DNA of 64,000 bases from Bordetella parapertussis. Lineage in GTDB: Bacteria; Pseudomonadota; Gammaproteobacteria; Burkholderiales; SG8-39. A program made the translations under genes and the position numbers. Each line of letters begins with the position of its first letter. Position 1 is the first letter of the stretch. The notes below the pieces were generated by a model that saw nothing but the letters and a program-made list of their open reading frames with translations, was not told where the DNA came from and did no database searches. The stretch covers positions 47,139 through 111,138 of the forward strand of contig CAMAXP010000010.1 in the NCBI GenBank assembly GCA_945862265.1, in the 5' to 3' direction. This document shows, in pieces, positions 53,234 to 61,937 of this stretch.

Positions 53234-54033
53234 TCGTGTCGGCACGGATCCTCAGGGGCTACGCGGAGACGCGCGAAGGGCAGGTGCATTACCTGCGCTG
53301 TGGCACGGGGCGCCCGATGGTGCTGCTGCACCAGTCGCCGGCCGCTGCAACGATGTGGAATGCCGTGCTGCCGCTGTTTGCCGAGGCGGGATACGCAGCC
53401 GTGGCGCTCGACCTGCCAGGCCATGGCAACTCATGGATGCCGGCGGAACCACCCTCGATCCCGGATTACGCCAAAAGCGTGGTCGATGCGATGGACGCGC
53501 TTGGCTTCGCGCAGGCGGATATCGTCGGTCACCACACCGGCGCCCTTGTGGCCGCGCAGGTGGCTGTGGACTCCGCTTCGCGGGTAAAGAAGCTGGCGCT
53601 GTGGGGCCTGGCGATCTACGTCGAGGCGCTCTCCGCATCGCGCGAACGGCTGAAGAACGAAAAGGCGCCGGTCTACGACGACGAGGGCGCGGCACTGCTG
53701 GCCTTCTGGACCCGGCAGAAGATGCTTGCGGGAGCGGCCTACACGCAGGAACTCGGCGTGCGCGCGATGGTCGAGATGCTGCAGACCGGGCTTCAGCGTC
53801 CTTACGGGCATTGGGCGGGACAGCAATGCGACCGGCCTGCGCTGCTCGCGCGCGTGCCTCACGAAACGCTGGTGCTGGGCGGCGAGCGCGACCCGCTGTG
53901 GCCCGGCATCGAGGCGGCGGCGAAAACTTTCCCGCGGGGCCGCTTCCACGTGATCGAGGGCGCGGGGCTCTACGTCGCCGACGAGTGCCCGCAGGACTTC
54001 GTGCGCCTCGTGGACGACTTCCTCAAGGCCTAG
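53230..54033 (+). CDS. Alpha/beta hydrolase with altered nucleophile elbow
   Basis: 267 residues. HYLRCGTGRPMVLLHQSPAA carries the oxyanion HQ motif, DLPGHGNS follows, and the nucleophile elbow reads VGHHTGALVA, with His where Ser, Asp or Cys is expected. GGERDPLWP gives the acid and the late VIEGAGLYVADE region lacks an obvious catalytic His. The TTG start at 53230 overlaps the previous stop; GTG 53236 is an alternative. It may be a lyase-type or inactive member. Confidence 0.8.
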   Translation: MIVSARILRGYAETREGQVHYLRCGTGRPMVLLHQSPAAATMWNAVLPLFAEAGYAAVALDLPGHGNSWMPAEPPSIPDYAKSVVDAMDALGFAQADIVGHHTGALVAAQVAVDSASRVKKLALWGLAIYVEALSASRERLKNEKAPVYDDEGAALLAFWTRQKMLAGAAYTQELGVRAMVEMLQTGLQRPYGHWAGQQCDRPALLARVPHETLVLGGERDPLWPGIEAAAKTFPRGRFHVIEGAGLYVADECPQDFVRLVDDFLKA

Positions 54034-54037
54034 GGCA

Positions 54038-55003
54038 CTACTCCGGTTTTACGCCGGCGCGGTTGATGATCGCGGCCCACTGCGCGATCTCGCTGCGCAT
54101 CATGTCGGTCAGCGCCTGCGGGGAGGCGTTGAACACTTCCAGCCCGCGGCTCGTAAACGCCTGCTGCACTTCCGTGGAGGCGCGTGCTTTGGAAAGGGCG
54201 TCCTCGAGTTTTGCGCGTACATCCGCCGGGGTGGCTGCAGGCGCGAGGATGCCGGTCCAGGTGTAGATCCCCAGTTCCGGGATGCCCGCTTCCGTCACCG
54301 TACCTACGTCCGGGAAGTCGGCGACGCGTCGGGTGGCGGTGACCGCGATGGGCTTCAGTTTGCGACTCTGGAGGCCGGCCTGGAAATTCGATACGGCATC
54401 CCACGACAGGTCTACGCGTGCAGCCATCAGGTCGATGATCACCTGCCCGCCGCCCTTGTACGGCACGTGCACGATGTTGACGCCCTCCTTGCCGTTGAAG
54501 ATCTCGCCCATCAGGTGGGGGGTCGACCCGATGCCGGGCGTTCCCAGGCTGAGCTTGCCGGGATTGGCTCGCGCATAGGCGACAAGTTCCTTCAGCGTGT
54601 TGAAGGGGGCGGAAGCGGGCGCGGTGAGAAAATAGGAAAAGCGCGCCACGCCGCCGATGGGAGCAAAGGAGACCGGCGGGTCGTAAGGCAGGGATTTGTA
54701 GAGTCCGGGCCCGATGGTGAGGCCGCTCGAGTAGCCAAAAAGCAAAGTGTGGCCATTGGGTGTCGCGCGTGCGACTGTGGCGGTGCCGATAGTGCTGCCC
54801 GCACCGCCGACGTTCTCGATCACGACCGGTTGCCCGAGGGTTTCAGCCATCCTGCGGCCGACTTCGCGCGCAAGCACCTCGGACAGGCCGCCGGCCGGGT
54901 AGGGCACGACGAGCTTGATCGGCGCGTTCGGAAAGCCTTGCGCGTGGGCGTGCTGCGTGAACGACACGAAAAGAAAAGCCAGTATCGCTGCGAATTTCAT
55001 CAT
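54038..55003 (-). CDS. TctC/Bug-family solute receptor
   Basis: 321 residues. Signal peptide (AAILAFLFVSFTQHAHAQ), PYPAGGLSEVLAR, TPNGHT instead of PDGYT, IVHVPYKGGGQVI and VGTVTEAGIPELG. The loop Asp is Glu, and two other family motifs differ, so its ligand may be unusual. The ATG at 55003 (or 55000) is 76 bp from the divergent acyl-CoA ligase gene. It converges with the hydrolase gene, 4 bp apart. Confidence 0.9.
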   Translation of the reverse strand: MMKFAAILAFLFVSFTQHAHAQGFPNAPIKLVVPYPAGGLSEVLAREVGRRMAETLGQPVVIENVGGAGSTIGTATVARATPNGHTLLFGYSSGLTIGPGLYKSLPYDPPVSFAPIGGVARFSYFLTAPASAPFNTLKELVAYARANPGKLSLGTPGIGSTPHLMGEIFNGKEGVNIVHVPYKGGGQVIIDLMAARVDLSWDAVSNFQAGLQSRKLKPIAVTATRRVADFPDVGTVTEAGIPELGIYTWTGILAPAATPADVRAKLEDALSKARASTEVQQAFTSRGLEVFNASPQALTDMMRSEIAQWAAIINRAGVKPE

Positions 55004-55079
55004 GATGAACGCCGTTGTGGGGGATGGTCGATTGTGGGACGATGAATTGCGCCCGGTCAAGCCTCGCGGCGCGAGACCA

Positions 55080-56720
55080 ATGAGCGCAGCCGTCCCCAAC
55101 ACCGATCCTGGATCCGAACCGCAGACCGTCTACGCCGCATTCGCGGCGAGCGCGGCGCGTTACCCGGGTCATCCGTTCCTGCAGATTCCCGCATCCGCGT
55201 GCCGGCACTACGCGCAGGGCGAGCTCAACTTCACCTATGCCGAGGCGTGGGCCGAAATCACCGCCTTGCGCGAGCGCTATGCGGCCGCGGGATTGCGCGC
55301 GGGGATGCGCGTAGCGCTGTTGCTCGAAAACCGCCCGGCGTATTTCTTCCACTGGTTCGCGCTGAACGGCCTGGGCGTGGGCGTGGTGCCGGTGAACCCC
55401 GACTACCGCAGCGCCGAGCTGGGGTTCCTGTTCGAGCACAGCGAAGCGGTGCTGGCCGTGTCGATCGCGGAGCGCATGGCCGACCTCAAGGGCGCGGCCC
55501 GCGGGATCCAGGTGGTCGATGCGGCCAACCTTGCACGCGAGCTCGACGCAGTCCGGTCATCCGCCTCGCCCGGCGTGACCGGGCTCACGGCCGAATGCGG
55601 CCTGCTCTATACCTCGGGCACGACCGGCAAGCCCAAGGGGTGCCTGCTCTCCAACGAGTACTACCTGCGTGCCGGCCGGCGCTACATGAACCGGGGCGGG
55701 CATGTAAAGGTCGTGCCCGGCGCGTCGCGCGTGCTTACGCCGCTGCCGATGTTTCACATGAACGCCATGGCCGGCAGCACGCTTGGCATGGTCATGTCGG
55801 GCGGCTGCGTGGTCCAGCTCGACCGCTTCCATCCGAAAACATGGTGGCAGGATGTTTCGTCCTCGCGCGCCACTGGTGTGCATTACCTTGGCGTGATGCC
55901 TGCGATCCTGCTCGAACTGCCGGTCGTGCCCGAGGAACGCGCGCATTGCGTGCTGTACGGGTCGGGCGCCAACGTCGAGCCCAAGCACCATGCGGCGTTC
56001 GAGGCGCGATTCGGGTTTCCGCTGATCGAGGGATGGGCGATGACCGAGACCGGCTCCGGCGGAGTCTGCAGCGCGGACGACGAGCCAAGGCATGTGGGTG
56101 AGCGCTGTTTCGGGCGCCCGTCGGCGGAAGTCGAACTGCGGCTCGGCGACGACAATGGCAACCCGGTGCCGGATGGGGAACCAGGCGAGATCCTTGTGCG
56201 CGCGGTGGGCGCGAACCCCCGCCGCAGTTTCTTCTCGGGCTACCTCAAGGACGAGGCAGCGACGGCTGAGGGCTGGGCCGGTGGCTGGTGGCACTCGGGC
56301 GACATCGCGCGCCGCGGACCGGACGGCAGTTATTTCTTTGTCGACCGCAAGAAGAACGTGATCCGCAGGAGCGGCGAGAACATCTCCGCGCTCGAGGTGG
56401 AGACCGTGCTGTTGCAGTATCCGGGCATTTCGCAGGTCGGGATCACTTCGGTGGCCGACGACCTGCGCGGCGAAGAGGTGATCGCATGCGTGGTCCCGGC
56501 GCAAGGTGTGCAGGCCGACGAGGCCCTGGCCAAGGCGATCGTGGAGTGGTCGCTCGGCCAGATGGCGTACTACAAGGCGCCGGGCTGGGTGGCCTTCGTC
56601 GACGCGCTGCCGGTGACCGCCACGCAGAAGGTGCAGCGAGGCGAATTGCGTTCGGTCGCGGCGCGGCAGCCAGGGAGCGGGCACTGCTACGATATGCGTT
56701 CGCTCAAGCGCAGGGGGTAG
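55080..56720 (+). CDS. AMP-binding acyl-CoA ligase
   Basis: 546 residues. The P-loop is LLYTSGTTGKPKG, GWAMTETGS is the adenine loop, WWHSGDIARRG the hinge region and TATQKVQRGEL the C-terminal Lys. The pattern is close to crotonobetaine/carnitine-CoA ligase-like (CaiC-type) enzymes. It heads a run of genes with a VOC protein (3 bp later), a molybdopterin oxidoreductase and a GlcG protein, so the CoA ester is probably acted on by these. Confidence 0.88.
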   Translation: MSAAVPNTDPGSEPQTVYAAFAASAARYPGHPFLQIPASACRHYAQGELNFTYAEAWAEITALRERYAAAGLRAGMRVALLLENRPAYFFHWFALNGLGVGVVPVNPDYRSAELGFLFEHSEAVLAVSIAERMADLKGAARGIQVVDAANLARELDAVRSSASPGVTGLTAECGLLYTSGTTGKPKGCLLSNEYYLRAGRRYMNRGGHVKVVPGASRVLTPLPMFHMNAMAGSTLGMVMSGGCVVQLDRFHPKTWWQDVSSSRATGVHYLGVMPAILLELPVVPEERAHCVLYGSGANVEPKHHAAFEARFGFPLIEGWAMTETGSGGVCSADDEPRHVGERCFGRPSAEVELRLGDDNGNPVPDGEPGEILVRAVGANPRRSFFSGYLKDEAATAEGWAGGWWHSGDIARRGPDGSYFFVDRKKNVIRRSGENISALEVETVLLQYPGISQVGITSVADDLRGEEVIACVVPAQGVQADEALAKAIVEWSLGQMAYYKAPGWVAFVDALPVTATQKVQRGELRSVAARQPGSGHCYDMRSLKRRG

Positions 56721-56723
56721 GCC

Positions 56724-57578
56724 ATGCAACCCGCTTTCGACCGTACGCGGGAGGACGTCAGCAATATCGTCCACCTGGAACACATCAACATTACGCAACC
56801 GGACCAGGGGCTCGCCACGCTGTTCTATGTGGCCGGGCTGGGCGGCACGCGGGACCCCTACCTGATGGTGGGTCTGGACAACATGTGGGTCAATCTCGGC
56901 CGCAGCCAGGTGCACCTGCCGACCCATGCGCCGCAGTGCCTGCGCGGCACGATCGGCCTGGTCGTGCCGGACCTCGCGCTGCTGTTGAAGCGCCTGGAGC
57001 GCGTTGCGCCGGCACTGAAGGGCACGAAGTTCGCGTACGAAGAGCGCGATGGTTGTGTGGTTGTCATCTGCCCGTGGGGAAACCGTTTTTGCTGCCATGC
57101 ACCCGCGCCGGAGTTTGGCGAGGCGGAACTGGGCATGGCTTACATTGCGTTCGACGTGCCGGCCGGGACGGCGGCGGGCATAGCGCGCTTCTATTCGCAG
57201 GTCATGGGCGCCACCGCGCAGACCCAGGGTGGAACGACGACCGTAAGCGTGGGACGGGACCAGAAGCTGGTTTTTGCCGAATCGGCCACGGCCGTGCCGG
57301 CCTACGACGGGCATCACATCCAAATCTACCTCGCCGACTTCTCCTCGCCCTACCGGTGGCTGCTGGAGCGGGGCCTGATCAGCCGCGAGACCGACGCGCA
57401 CGAATGGCGATTCATGGATATCGTCGATCCCGATTCCGGGGCAATCCTCTTTCGCATTGAGCACGAGGTGCGCAGCATGAAGCACCCGCTGTTCGGCCGG
57501 CCGCTGGTGAACCGCAATCCCGGCCAGAGCAACATGCGCTATGCCCGCGGGCAGGACGACTTCCGCGGCCGGTATTGA
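56724..57578 (+). CDS. VOC superfamily protein
   Basis: 284 residues with two vicinal-oxygen-chelate halves: VHLEHINITQPDQGLATLFY and LGMAYIAFDVPAG...ARFYSQVMGA. HHIQIYLADF contains a possible metal His, and EWRFMDIVDPDSG a late acidic residue. VOC proteins include dioxygenases, glyoxalases and resistance proteins; the metal set is incomplete to my eye. It is in operon order between an acyl-CoA ligase and a molybdoenzyme. Confidence 0.72.
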   Translation: MQPAFDRTREDVSNIVHLEHINITQPDQGLATLFYVAGLGGTRDPYLMVGLDNMWVNLGRSQVHLPTHAPQCLRGTIGLVVPDLALLLKRLERVAPALKGTKFAYEERDGCVVVICPWGNRFCCHAPAPEFGEAELGMAYIAFDVPAGTAAGIARFYSQVMGATAQTQGGTTTVSVGRDQKLVFAESATAVPAYDGHHIQIYLADFSSPYRWLLERGLISRETDAHEWRFMDIVDPDSGAILFRIEHEVRSMKHPLFGRPLVNRNPGQSNMRYARGQDDFRGRY

Positions 57579-57597
57579 CTGTGATACGGTGCGGGCG

Positions 57598-59658
57598 ATG
57601 AATGCCCCGCTCCCGTTGTCCCCCTCGGTCTGCCCGCACGATTGCACCAGCACCTGTGCGCTGGAGATCGAGATCAAGGATGCGCGCACGATCGGCCGCG
57701 TGCGCGGCTCGATGCGCAACACCTATACCAATGGCGTGATCTGCGAGAAGGTCGCGCGCTATGCCGAGCGGGTCCATCACTCGGACCGCCTGCAGTTCCC
57801 GATGAAGCGCACCGGCGCCAAGGGCACGAAGTCCTTCGTGCGGATATCGTGGGACGAGGCGCTCGACACCGTGGCGGAGCAGTTCCAGAAGAAGGCGGCC
57901 CTCCACGGCACGGAATCGATCTGGCCGTACTTCTATGCCGGCACGATGGGGCATGTGCAGCGCGACGGCATCAACCGCCTGCGCCACCAGATGAAGTACT
58001 CGCGCTGGTTTTCCACGATCTGCGTGGCGCTGTCGGACACGGGCTGGGTTGCCGGCACCGGCTTCAAGCGCGGCACCGACATGCGCGAGGTCGACGAGCA
58101 TTCGGACCTCGTGGTGATCTGGGGCGGCAACCCGGTCAACACCCAGATCAACGTGATGACGCATGCCATCACCGCTAAAAAGCGCGGCGCGAAGCTCGTG
58201 GTCGTGGACCCGTATCGCACCGGCACGGCTGCGCAGGCCGACATGCACCTGGCCCTGAAGCCCGGTACCGACGGCGCGTTGGCCTGTGCGGTGATGCATG
58301 TGCTGTTCAAGGAAGGCATGGCGGATCGGGCCTACCTCGCCAAGTACACCGATGTCCCGGCCGAACTCGAGAAGCACCTTGCGACGCGCACGCCGGAGTG
58401 GGCGGCCGCCATCACCGGGCTCAAGGTCGAGGAGATCGTGGCGTTCGCGCGGTTGTACGGTTCGACGAAGAAGAGCTACATCCGCTGCCACCACGGGTTT
58501 TCGCGTTCGCGCAATGGCGCGGCGAACATGCATGCGGTGACCTGCCTGCCCGCGGTGACGGGGGCCTGGCAGGTCCTCGGCGGCGGGGCGCTCTATGGCC
58601 AGACCGCGATCTACCCGCTCAAGAAGAACCTGATCGACGCCTCCGAGCTCATCGACCCTTCGGTGCGCGAGCTCGACCAGTCGCGCCTCGGCGCGATCCT
58701 GACCGGCGACGCCGAGGCCCTCAAGAACGGGCCGCCGGTGACGGCGATCATCGTGCAGAACACCAACCCGGCCATGGTCTGCCCGGAGCTGAACCTGGTG
58801 CACAAGGGGCTCGCGCGCGAGGACCTCTTCACCTGCGTGCACGAGCAGTTCATGACCGAGACCGCGGCGTTTGCGGATATCGTGCTGCCGGCGACCACAT
58901 TCCTCGAACACGACGATTTCTACACTGCGAGCGGCCATACCTACTTCCAGGTGGCGAAGAAGGTGATCGAGCCGTACGCGGAGTGCCGCGAAAACCATTA
59001 TGTGATTTCGCAGCTTGCCAAGCGTCTTGGCGCGGAGCACCGCGCCTACGACATGACGGCCTGGGAGATCATCGACGAAACGCTGCGGGTGTCGGGCATG
59101 TGGGACGCGCAGAGGAATGTGGATGCGGGCGGGCAGGATTTCGCGCTCCCCTTCGAGAAGGCGCACTTCCTCGACGGATTCGAGACGCCGGACCGGAAAT
59201 TTCACTTCAGCCCGGACTGGAAGAAGTTCGGCGGCCGCTGGCAGGAGATGCCGGTGCTGCCCGACCACATGGACGTGATCGACAACGCCACTCCGGACAA
59301 GCCCTACCGGCTGGTCGCCGCGCCGGCGCGCACTTTCCTCAATTCATCGTTTACCGAAACGCCGGGCTCGCTCGCGCGGGAGAAGCGCCCGACGGCGCTG
59401 ATGAACCCGGACGATTGCGCGGCGCTGGGCGTCGGTGAGGGCGATCGAGTCACGCTCGGCAACGAACGCGGGTCGGTCGTCGTGCATGTGCACCCGCAGG
59501 GCGGGCAGCAGCGCGGCGTCGTGGTGGTCGAGGGACTCTGGCCGAACAAGCACTTCGAGAACGGCCTGGGGATCAATGCCATCACCAGCAGCCAGCCGGG
59601 ATGGCCGAACGGTGGGGCTGTGTTCCATGACACAGCGGTGTGGATCCGTGCCCTTTAA
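57598..59658 (+). CDS. Molybdopterin oxidoreductase (DMSO-reductase family)
   Basis: 686 residues. The 4Fe-4S site is C12-x3-C16-x3-C20-x28-C49 (CPHDCTSTC and VICEK). VVIWGGNPVNTQ and VVVDPYRTGTA belong to the bis-MGD domains; the C-terminal MoCo-binding domain includes FLNSSFTE and LGVGEGDRVTLGN. There is no Tat signal, so it is cytoplasmic. It would move oxygen or hydride on an organic substrate. No separate iron-sulfur or membrane subunit is adjacent. TGATAC at 57582-57587 suggests a nearly leaderless start. Confidence 0.9.
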   Translation: MNAPLPLSPSVCPHDCTSTCALEIEIKDARTIGRVRGSMRNTYTNGVICEKVARYAERVHHSDRLQFPMKRTGAKGTKSFVRISWDEALDTVAEQFQKKAALHGTESIWPYFYAGTMGHVQRDGINRLRHQMKYSRWFSTICVALSDTGWVAGTGFKRGTDMREVDEHSDLVVIWGGNPVNTQINVMTHAITAKKRGAKLVVVDPYRTGTAAQADMHLALKPGTDGALACAVMHVLFKEGMADRAYLAKYTDVPAELEKHLATRTPEWAAAITGLKVEEIVAFARLYGSTKKSYIRCHHGFSRSRNGAANMHAVTCLPAVTGAWQVLGGGALYGQTAIYPLKKNLIDASELIDPSVRELDQSRLGAILTGDAEALKNGPPVTAIIVQNTNPAMVCPELNLVHKGLAREDLFTCVHEQFMTETAAFADIVLPATTFLEHDDFYTASGHTYFQVAKKVIEPYAECRENHYVISQLAKRLGAEHRAYDMTAWEIIDETLRVSGMWDAQRNVDAGGQDFALPFEKAHFLDGFETPDRKFHFSPDWKKFGGRWQEMPVLPDHMDVIDNATPDKPYRLVAAPARTFLNSSFTETPGSLAREKRPTALMNPDDCAALGVGEGDRVTLGNERGSVVVHVHPQGGQQRGVVVVEGLWPNKHFENGLGINAITSSQPGWPNGGAVFHDTAVWIRAL

Positions 59659-59671
59659 CCGTGTCTATGGC

Positions 59672-60166
59672 ATGAGCGCGCGGATCCTTGTCGCGGCGTG
59701 GCTGGCGTGTGCCTCAGCGGCGGTCCATGCTCAGGATGCGACGTTTGCGACCAGGTCCTTGACGCCGGAGACGGCGTTGAAGGCTGCCCAGACGGCGCTG
59801 GAAAGCTGTCGGAAAGCCGGCTACCAAGTGGGGGTGGCGGTCACTGACCGGGCGGGCGTCCCGCAGGTGGTGCTGCGCGATCGCTTCGGCGGCCCGCATA
59901 CGGTCCGCGTGGCGATCGACAAGGCGTGGACGGCAGCCAGCTTCCGCATTCCGACAGCGCAACTGGCGACCGAGACGCAGGCCGGGCGGCCCATGAGTGG
60001 CTTGCGCAGCGTGCCGCGCGTGGCGGCATTCGGGGGCGGGCTGCCGATCGAAGCCGCCGGTTCGACCTTGGGCGGGATCGGCGTGTCGGGCGCGCCGGGC
60101 GGTGAGGCCGACGAGGCCTGCGCGCGCGCAGGCCTCAAGGCGATCGCCGACTCGCTGGAGTTCTAG
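59672..60166 (+). CDS. GlcG/HbpS family heme-binding-like protein
   Basis: 164 residues with a signal peptide (ILVAAWLACASAAVHAQ). SLTPETALKAAQTALESCRK and YQVGVAVTDRAGVPQVVLRD open the domain, and the late segment AAGSTLGGIGVSGAPGGEAD is the clearest family mark. Members bind heme or corrinoids, or accompany glycolate/propanediol genes. It is secreted and follows the molybdoenzyme by 13 bp. Confidence 0.88.
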   Translation: MSARILVAAWLACASAAVHAQDATFATRSLTPETALKAAQTALESCRKAGYQVGVAVTDRAGVPQVVLRDRFGGPHTVRVAIDKAWTAASFRIPTAQLATETQAGRPMSGLRSVPRVAAFGGGLPIEAAGSTLGGIGVSGAPGGEADEACARAGLKAIADSLEF

Positions 60167-60167
60167 C

Positions 60168-61115
60168 CTACTTCCTGGCGTCGGCTTTTTTCGGCTCGGC
60201 CGCGCCCGAGTGCAATGCGAGGATGTCGCAGACGGCCCGGTTGCAGGGCGTGGGCACGCCTTTCTCCCGTCCCAGTTTTACGACGCCGCCGCTCAGCCAG
60301 TCGACTTCGAGCCGGTTGCCTTTTTCGAGGTCGTGGTGCATCGAAGAGGTCATGTCTGCGGGGAGCGAATCGGCGAACGCCATGCGGCTGCCAGCGAATT
60401 CGTCCGTCAGCGCCACGCCGTGGGCGCGGCCCACGGCGACCACCTCGGCCATGAGGTCCTGCAGGAAGGCGCGGGTCTGCGGGTTCGAGCGGACCGGGCC
60501 GAGCGTCCTGCGCATGCTGGTGGTGGTGGCCGACAGCCCGACGAGGAACACGTATTTCTCCCAGATCGAGCGGCGCACGTCGGTGCTGAGTTCCGCGGTG
60601 ACCCCGGACTGCACCAGCGCCTCATGCAGGTCCTTCACCCGTTTCGACACGCTGCCGTCATATTCGCCCACCACGATGCGCTGCATCGTGCCCGTCTGGT
60701 GGATCGTCCCGGGCTTCGAGATGTGCGTGGCCACGTAGCAGACGCCGCCCATTACTGCCTTGTCACCGAACACACGGCGCATGATCTCGTCCTTGATCAC
60801 GCCGTTCTGCAGCGAGAGGACGGCGGTGTCGGGGCCGACCATGGGCGCGACCTGTTTCGCGGCCGCTTCGGTGTCCCAGAGCTTGACCGACAGGATCACG
60901 AGGTCGACGGGACCGACTTGTGCCGGGTCGTCGGTGGCCTTGACCTGCGGCACGTGGATGTTGCCCTGCGGCTCGTTCTCGAGCATGAGGCCCTGTTCGC
61001 GCAGTGCGGCCAGGTGCGCCCCGCGCGCGATGAAAGTGACGTCGCAGCCGGCCTTGGCCAGCCGGCCGCCGAAGAATCCGCCAACACCGCCCGAGCCCAT
61101 CATTGCGATTTTCAT
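60168..61115 (-). CDS. 2-dehydropantoate 2-reductase family protein
   Basis: 315 residues. The NADP motif is MGSGGVGGFFGGRLAKAG; LVILSVKLWDTE, SLQNGV and the catalytic Lys region in RRSIWEKYVFLVG are present, and the C-terminal domain has SSMHHDLEKGNRLEVDWL. These enzymes reduce ketopantoate or similar 2-oxo acids. Located in a catabolic region rather than with panB/panC, it may act on another oxo acid. ATG 61115 is 48 bp from the divergent SRAP gene. Confidence 0.9.
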   Translation of the reverse strand: MKIAMMGSGGVGGFFGGRLAKAGCDVTFIARGAHLAALREQGLMLENEPQGNIHVPQVKATDDPAQVGPVDLVILSVKLWDTEAAAKQVAPMVGPDTAVLSLQNGVIKDEIMRRVFGDKAVMGGVCYVATHISKPGTIHQTGTMQRIVVGEYDGSVSKRVKDLHEALVQSGVTAELSTDVRRSIWEKYVFLVGLSATTTSMRRTLGPVRSNPQTRAFLQDLMAEVVAVGRAHGVALTDEFAGSRMAFADSLPADMTSSMHHDLEKGNRLEVDWLSGGVVKLGREKGVPTPCNRAVCDILALHSGAAEPKKADARK

Positions 61116-61145
61116 GGTGCTGCTTCTCCCGTCGTGAGGCGGGCG

Positions 61146-61155
61146 ATTGTATAAG
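61146..61155. promoter_or_regulatory. Overlapping divergent -10 boxes
   Basis: ATTGTATAAG contains TACAAT on the minus strand (61151-61146) and TATAAG on the plus strand (61150-61155). It sits between the divergent reductase and SRAP genes and resembles the element at 42770. The plus-strand start would fall about 2 nt before the SRAP ATG. Confidence 0.55.
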
Positions 61156-61163
61156 ATGCGGCG

Positions 61164-61937
61164 ATGTGCGGACGATATGTAAGCCCCGAGGAAGCCGAAA
61201 TAGAGCAGCGCTGGCAGGCGAGGCGCGGCGGCGGGCGGACGCTTGCGCGCCGGTACAACACTTCGCCGACCACGGACATCCCGATCCTGTTCGGCACGCC
61301 CGGGGCCATGCAGATTGCGACCGCCCGGTGGGGCCTGGTGCCTCCCTGGTGGAAGAACGAGGCCCCACCCGCGTTCAGTTTCAATGCCCGGCTCGAAGAG
61401 GCCGCCGATAAACCTATGTGGCGGCATCCGCTGCGGCACTCGCGCTGCCTGATTCCCGCAGAAGGATGGTACGAATGGCAGGCACTTGAGCGCGAAGACC
61501 CGAAGACCGGCAAGGCGAAGCCCTACAAGCAGCCGCACTTCCTGAAGCGGGGCGACGGCCGGTTGTTCTGCTTCGCGGGGCTGCTGGCCAGCTGGACCAC
61601 GCCCGAGCAGGATGCGCCAGTGCTCAGTTGCGCGATCCTCACGCGAGGCGCCACCGGCCCTGTGGCCGAGGTGCATGACCGGATGCCGGTCGTGCTCGAC
61701 GAAGCGGGGCACGCGGAGTGGATGGACCCGGGACGCACGGACGCGAAGAAGGTCGAGGACACCCTCCGCCGCTACGCGCTGTCGGCGGAGTTCGTGCACT
61801 ACACCGTCAGTACCGCGGTGAACAGTTCGCGATCCGAGGGGGCGCAACTCACCGAACGCGCTTCAGTTCCCGTGGGCAGTCCCGCCAGCGCCAAAGTGGA
61901 TCTCCTTTCAAGCATCAACCACCCGGAATCGAAATGA
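61164..61937 (+). CDS. SRAP domain protein (YedK/HMCES)
   Basis: 257 residues. Catalytic Cys2 (MCGRY), N74 (SFNARLEE), E100 (PAEGWYEW) and H171 (EVHDRMP) are the conserved SRAP residues. The protein forms a thiazolidine crosslink with abasic sites in single-stranded DNA and so shields them. No Shine-Dalgarno is visible; the message is probably leaderless from TATAAG. Its stop overlaps the ATG of a DUF1993 relic. Confidence 0.93.
   Translation: MCGRYVSPEEAEIEQRWQARRGGGRTLARRYNTSPTTDIPILFGTPGAMQIATARWGLVPPWWKNEAPPAFSFNARLEEAADKPMWRHPLRHSRCLIPAEGWYEWQALEREDPKTGKAKPYKQPHFLKRGDGRLFCFAGLLASWTTPEQDAPVLSCAILTRGATGPVAEVHDRMPVVLDEAGHAEWMDPGRTDAKKVEDTLRRYALSAEFVHYTVSTAVNSSRSEGAQLTERASVPVGSPASAKVDLLSSINHPESK

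Noticed and set aside
55557..57722. 721-residue open frame on the minus strand
   Set aside because: Antisense to the acyl-CoA ligase and VOC genes, which have clear motifs; no domain is visible in the antisense product.
57412..59268. 618-residue open frame on the minus strand
   Set aside because: Antisense to the molybdopterin oxidoreductase with its Cys cluster; composition is that of a shadow frame.
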